Below are positions 24,001 to 25,724 of a stretch of 25,724 nt of DNA, piece by piece; position 1 is the first letter of the stretch, and the number at the start of each line of letters is the position of its first letter. The DNA is from Bacteroidaceae bacterium (GTDB lineage: Bacteria > Bacteroidota > Bacteroidia > Bacteroidales > Bacteroidaceae), in the NCBI GenBank assembly GCA_900770655.1, contig CAAGLA010000019.1:1-25724 (forward strand), read 5' to 3'. Position numbers and translations under genes: made by a program. The notes under the pieces are model-generated. The model had not been told where the DNA came from, made no database searches, and saw only the letters and a program-made list of their open reading frames with translations.

Positions 24001-25146
24001 TTTTTTCAGTTCAATGCGGAACGTCGTACCCTTGCCCGGAGCCGAATTCTTGACAAAGATGCGGCCTTTGTGGTACTCTTCAACAATTCTTTTGGCAAGT
24101 GAAAGCCCCAAGCCCCAACCGCGTTTTTTGGTTGTATACCCCGGGTCGAAGACACGCTTATGGCACGACTTTGCTATACCCTTGCCGGTATCGCTCACCT
24201 CAATAAAAGCCTTGTCGCTGTTCTGTTGTACGGTAACAGTAATTTTTCCATTGCCGTCCATTGCATCTACTGCATTCTTGCACAAGTTCTCCAGCACCCA
24301 TTCAAGAAGAGGGGCATTCATACGCACCGGCAACTGCTTTTTAGGAAGCACAAACTCATATTCAACCTTCGCAGGGCTGCGACGTTTCACATAATCGACG
24401 GCACGGCGGGTAACATCGACAACATCTTCGGTAGTGGGTTCCGGCGTTGAGCCAATCTTTGAAAAACGCTCTGCAACACATTGCAGACGAGCAACATCGC
24501 GTTCCATTTCGGGCACAAGTTCATCGCCGGGATACTTCTCTTTAAGCACCTCCACCCACGCCAGAAGCGAAGATATAGGCGTGCCCAGCTGGTGTGCAGT
24601 CTCCTTGGACAACCCTACCCACACACGGTTCTGTTCGGCACGCTTGGAGCTTATTATTGCAAGCAAGCATATAACAAAAAAAAGCAGTACTACCGTTAGC
24701 TGAACGTATGGGTAATAGGCCAGTTGGGTAAGAATCATAGAGTCGTCGTAACAAGCCTGCTGAATGCCAAGTTCACCCATAGGCACAGGAATAACCTTCC
24801 CGGCACTGCGCATAGCAGCCGCCCTCTCCATAAGCACCGACAGAGTATCGGCCGAAGGAGAAATCTCTATATTGTTGTACTGTATAATAGAACCGTTTTC
24901 GTCGGTAAGAATCACAGGAATAGTAGTGTTGCTGCTCAGAATTTCCTGCTCCAGAGTCACATCCTCGTTAATTTCGGCATTAATGAGAGAGCTCATAGCC
25001 GAAGCCCAAATAGTCATTCTCAGTTCCTCCTCGCGCTTAAGGTCTTCGACAAGCGCGTTGGAAACATAGAGCGAGGAGGCAGCAATTACAGCCGCCAACA
25101 CCACAAGGAAATATTTTATCCGCCTGAAATTACTGAACCACTTCAT
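23998..25146 (-). CDS. Orphan sensor histidine kinase
   Basis: This is a membrane sensor that autophosphorylates on histidine. The 382-residue product has a first membrane helix (about 11-30), a periplasmic region of about 110 residues, and a second helix (about 147-166, VQLTVVLLFFVICLLAI). The dimerization box is SKETAHQLGTP with His185. The ATP-binding domain has the N box LENLCKNAVDAM (285-296), G1 DTGKGI (319-324), F-box-like FDPGYTTK and G2 GWGLGL (343-348). I see no HAMP domain between helix 2 and the His box. No response regulator is in the window, so its partner and signal are unknown. All catalytic residues look intact. Confidence 0.93.
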   Translation of the reverse strand: MKWFSNFRRIKYFLVVLAAVIAASSLYVSNALVEDLKREEELRMTIWASAMSSLINAEINEDVTLEQEILSSNTTIPVILTDENGSIIQYNNIEISPSADTLSVLMERAAAMRSAGKVIPVPMGELGIQQACYDDSMILTQLAYYPYVQLTVVLLFFVICLLAIISSKRAEQNRVWVGLSKETAHQLGTPISSLLAWVEVLKEKYPGDELVPEMERDVARLQCVAERFSKIGSTPEPTTEDVVDVTRRAVDYVKRRSPAKVEYEFVLPKKQLPVRMNAPLLEWVLENLCKNAVDAMDGNGKITVTVQQNSDKAFIEVSDTGKGIAKSCHKRVFDPGYTTKKRGWGLGLSLAKRIVEEYHKGRIFVKNSAPGKGTTFRIELKK

Positions 25147-25504
25147 CTGTTACACGTTTAGCAATACTAAAACGCCAAAAAAAGTGTTTTAGTATATAAA
25201 AGGAAGAAAAACAACAAATTCCCTTTGCTCTGTTATCTTTCATCTTTGCTCTTTCATCTGTTATCTATACTAATTGCTCCTTATGCGAAGAGGAGCAGTT
25301 ATCGTATAATATTTACTGTCCCGCTTTGTAAAGAGGGACGAGCGAAACATCGTGTAGCGGAGGGAGTTGCTGTTCGCAATCCACGCGGTGCAACTTGCGG
25401 CTATGCCACGTGCGACTATCGCTACAAAGGCTGTAGAAACTTTCATCTTTCATCTTTAAACTTTACTCTGTTCTCTGTGCTCTGTACTCTATAACGTTTC
25501 TCAC

Positions 25505-25584
25505 AAACTCCCTCCCGGCTAAAGCCGTACTCCTATTCCTCCTCTGTTCATAGAGGAGGGGGACCGCTTGCGGTGGAGGAGTTT
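25505..25584. repeat. REP/MITE-like palindromic element
   Basis: The ends AAACTCC and GGAGTTT are inverted repeats. Inside are three hairpins: CGGC-taaa-GCCG (25516-25527), CCTCCTCT/AGAGGAGG (25538-25559) and ACCGC-tt-GCGGT (25563-25574). The size (80 bp), terminal inverted repeats and stacked hairpins suggest a dispersed non-autonomous or REP-type repeat. I recall similar strings between genes in other Bacteroidales but cannot confirm the copy number here. Confidence 0.5.
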
Positions 25585-25668
25585 TCAATAGCGGGAGAGT
25601 TTTGATGCCGCGTGGGGTGCGAAAAGACGGCACTGCAAGGAGAGGGGGTTATTGACACCTATATACGC

Positions 25669-25700
25669 AAAAAGACGAGTCCTTTTGGAACTCGTCTTTT
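25669..25700. terminator. Intrinsic terminator at right edge
   Basis: Arms AAAAGACGAGT and ACTCGTCTTTT plus CC/GG close a TTTT loop, with one bulge. A and T runs flank both sides. It most likely ends a minus-strand gene beyond the right edge of the window, since no gene lies to its left on the plus strand. Confidence 0.7.
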
Positions 25701-25724
25701 CATAAAAAGTGCCTTTATACCACC

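Larger units (their letters stand above)
25147..25724. other. 578-bp non-coding region with multiple hairpins and low-complexity tracts
   Basis: No convincing gene lies here. From left to right it holds: a 12-bp stem 18 bp before the kinase ATG (25164-25195); a pyrimidine-rich tract built from CATCTTT and CTGTTATCT words (25221-25270); hairpins at 25272-25300 (10-bp stem) and 25318-25339; a longer-range pairing TGTAGCG (25353-25359) with CGCTACA (25420-25426); a second pyrimidine tract (25438-25494); the palindromic element annotated separately; and a terminator. No TAnnTTTG box for the kinase is visible. It may be a repeat-rich spacer or contain a structured RNA. Confidence 0.5.

Noticed and set aside
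25225..25494. Plus-strand open frame of 89 codons in the right-hand spacer
   Set aside because: It runs through both pyrimidine-rich tracts and the hairpin core, so its composition reflects repeats. No conserved motif or start signal supports translation.

Overview
The window comes from a bacterium of the order Bacteroidales (phylum Bacteroidota). Three things support this. Putative promoters match the phylum's -7 box TAnnTTTG with a TTTG-type -33 box. ClpP, Der, LptB and MlaE read like Bacteroides proteins almost throughout. The gene order (mutL, small membrane protein, ostA-like, surA, two PpiC-type genes, guaB, recQ, clpX, clpP, tig) is also one I associate with this order. The species cannot be named from sequence alone; a gut or oral Bacteroidales is the natural guess.

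Layout, left to right. Positions 1-1650 hold a tRNA-Val(UAC) and an OmpA-family outer-membrane protein, both on the minus strand, each with its own signals. Positions 1660-12901 hold eight tightly packed minus-strand genes read from recQ down to mutL: recQ, guaB, a PpiC protein, a lipoprotein, surA, an ostA/lptA-like gene, a 100-residue membrane protein and mutL. Most gaps are 2-42 bp and one junction overlaps by ATGA. Positions 12902-13159 are a gap with a two-copy 76-bp-period repeat and a 20-bp-stem terminator. Positions 13160-16507 carry clpX, clpP and tig, with an intrinsic terminator between tig and clpP. Positions 16704-19223 hold lptB (minus) divergent from the mlaE-mlaF pair (plus). 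Positions 19273-20571 hold a secreted protein made of two tandem FISUMP-type domains. Positions 20774-23844 carry der, era, rpmF and a DUF177 (YceD-like) gene. Positions 23998-25146 hold an orphan sensor histidine kinase. Positions 25147-25724 have no convincing gene, but carry pyrimidine-rich tracts, several hairpins and a REP/MITE-like palindromic element.

Functionally the window is mostly housekeeping with a strong envelope theme. SurA and two PpiC-type proteins chaperone outer-membrane proteins. The OstA-like protein and LptB belong to lipopolysaccharide transport. MlaE-MlaF move phospholipid between the membranes, and OmpA is a product of this machinery. ClpX, ClpP and trigger factor handle protein folding and turnover. 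Der, Era, L32 and the DUF177 protein serve ribosome assembly.

I did not find a convincing new multi-gene system. The points most worth a second look are: a MutL whose C-terminal endonuclease motif is badly altered; a repeat pair whose differences preserve a hairpin; two stacked terminators just before era, where I would expect fabH; a PpiC protein missing the usual parvulin active-site loop; and the structured non-coding block at the right end.
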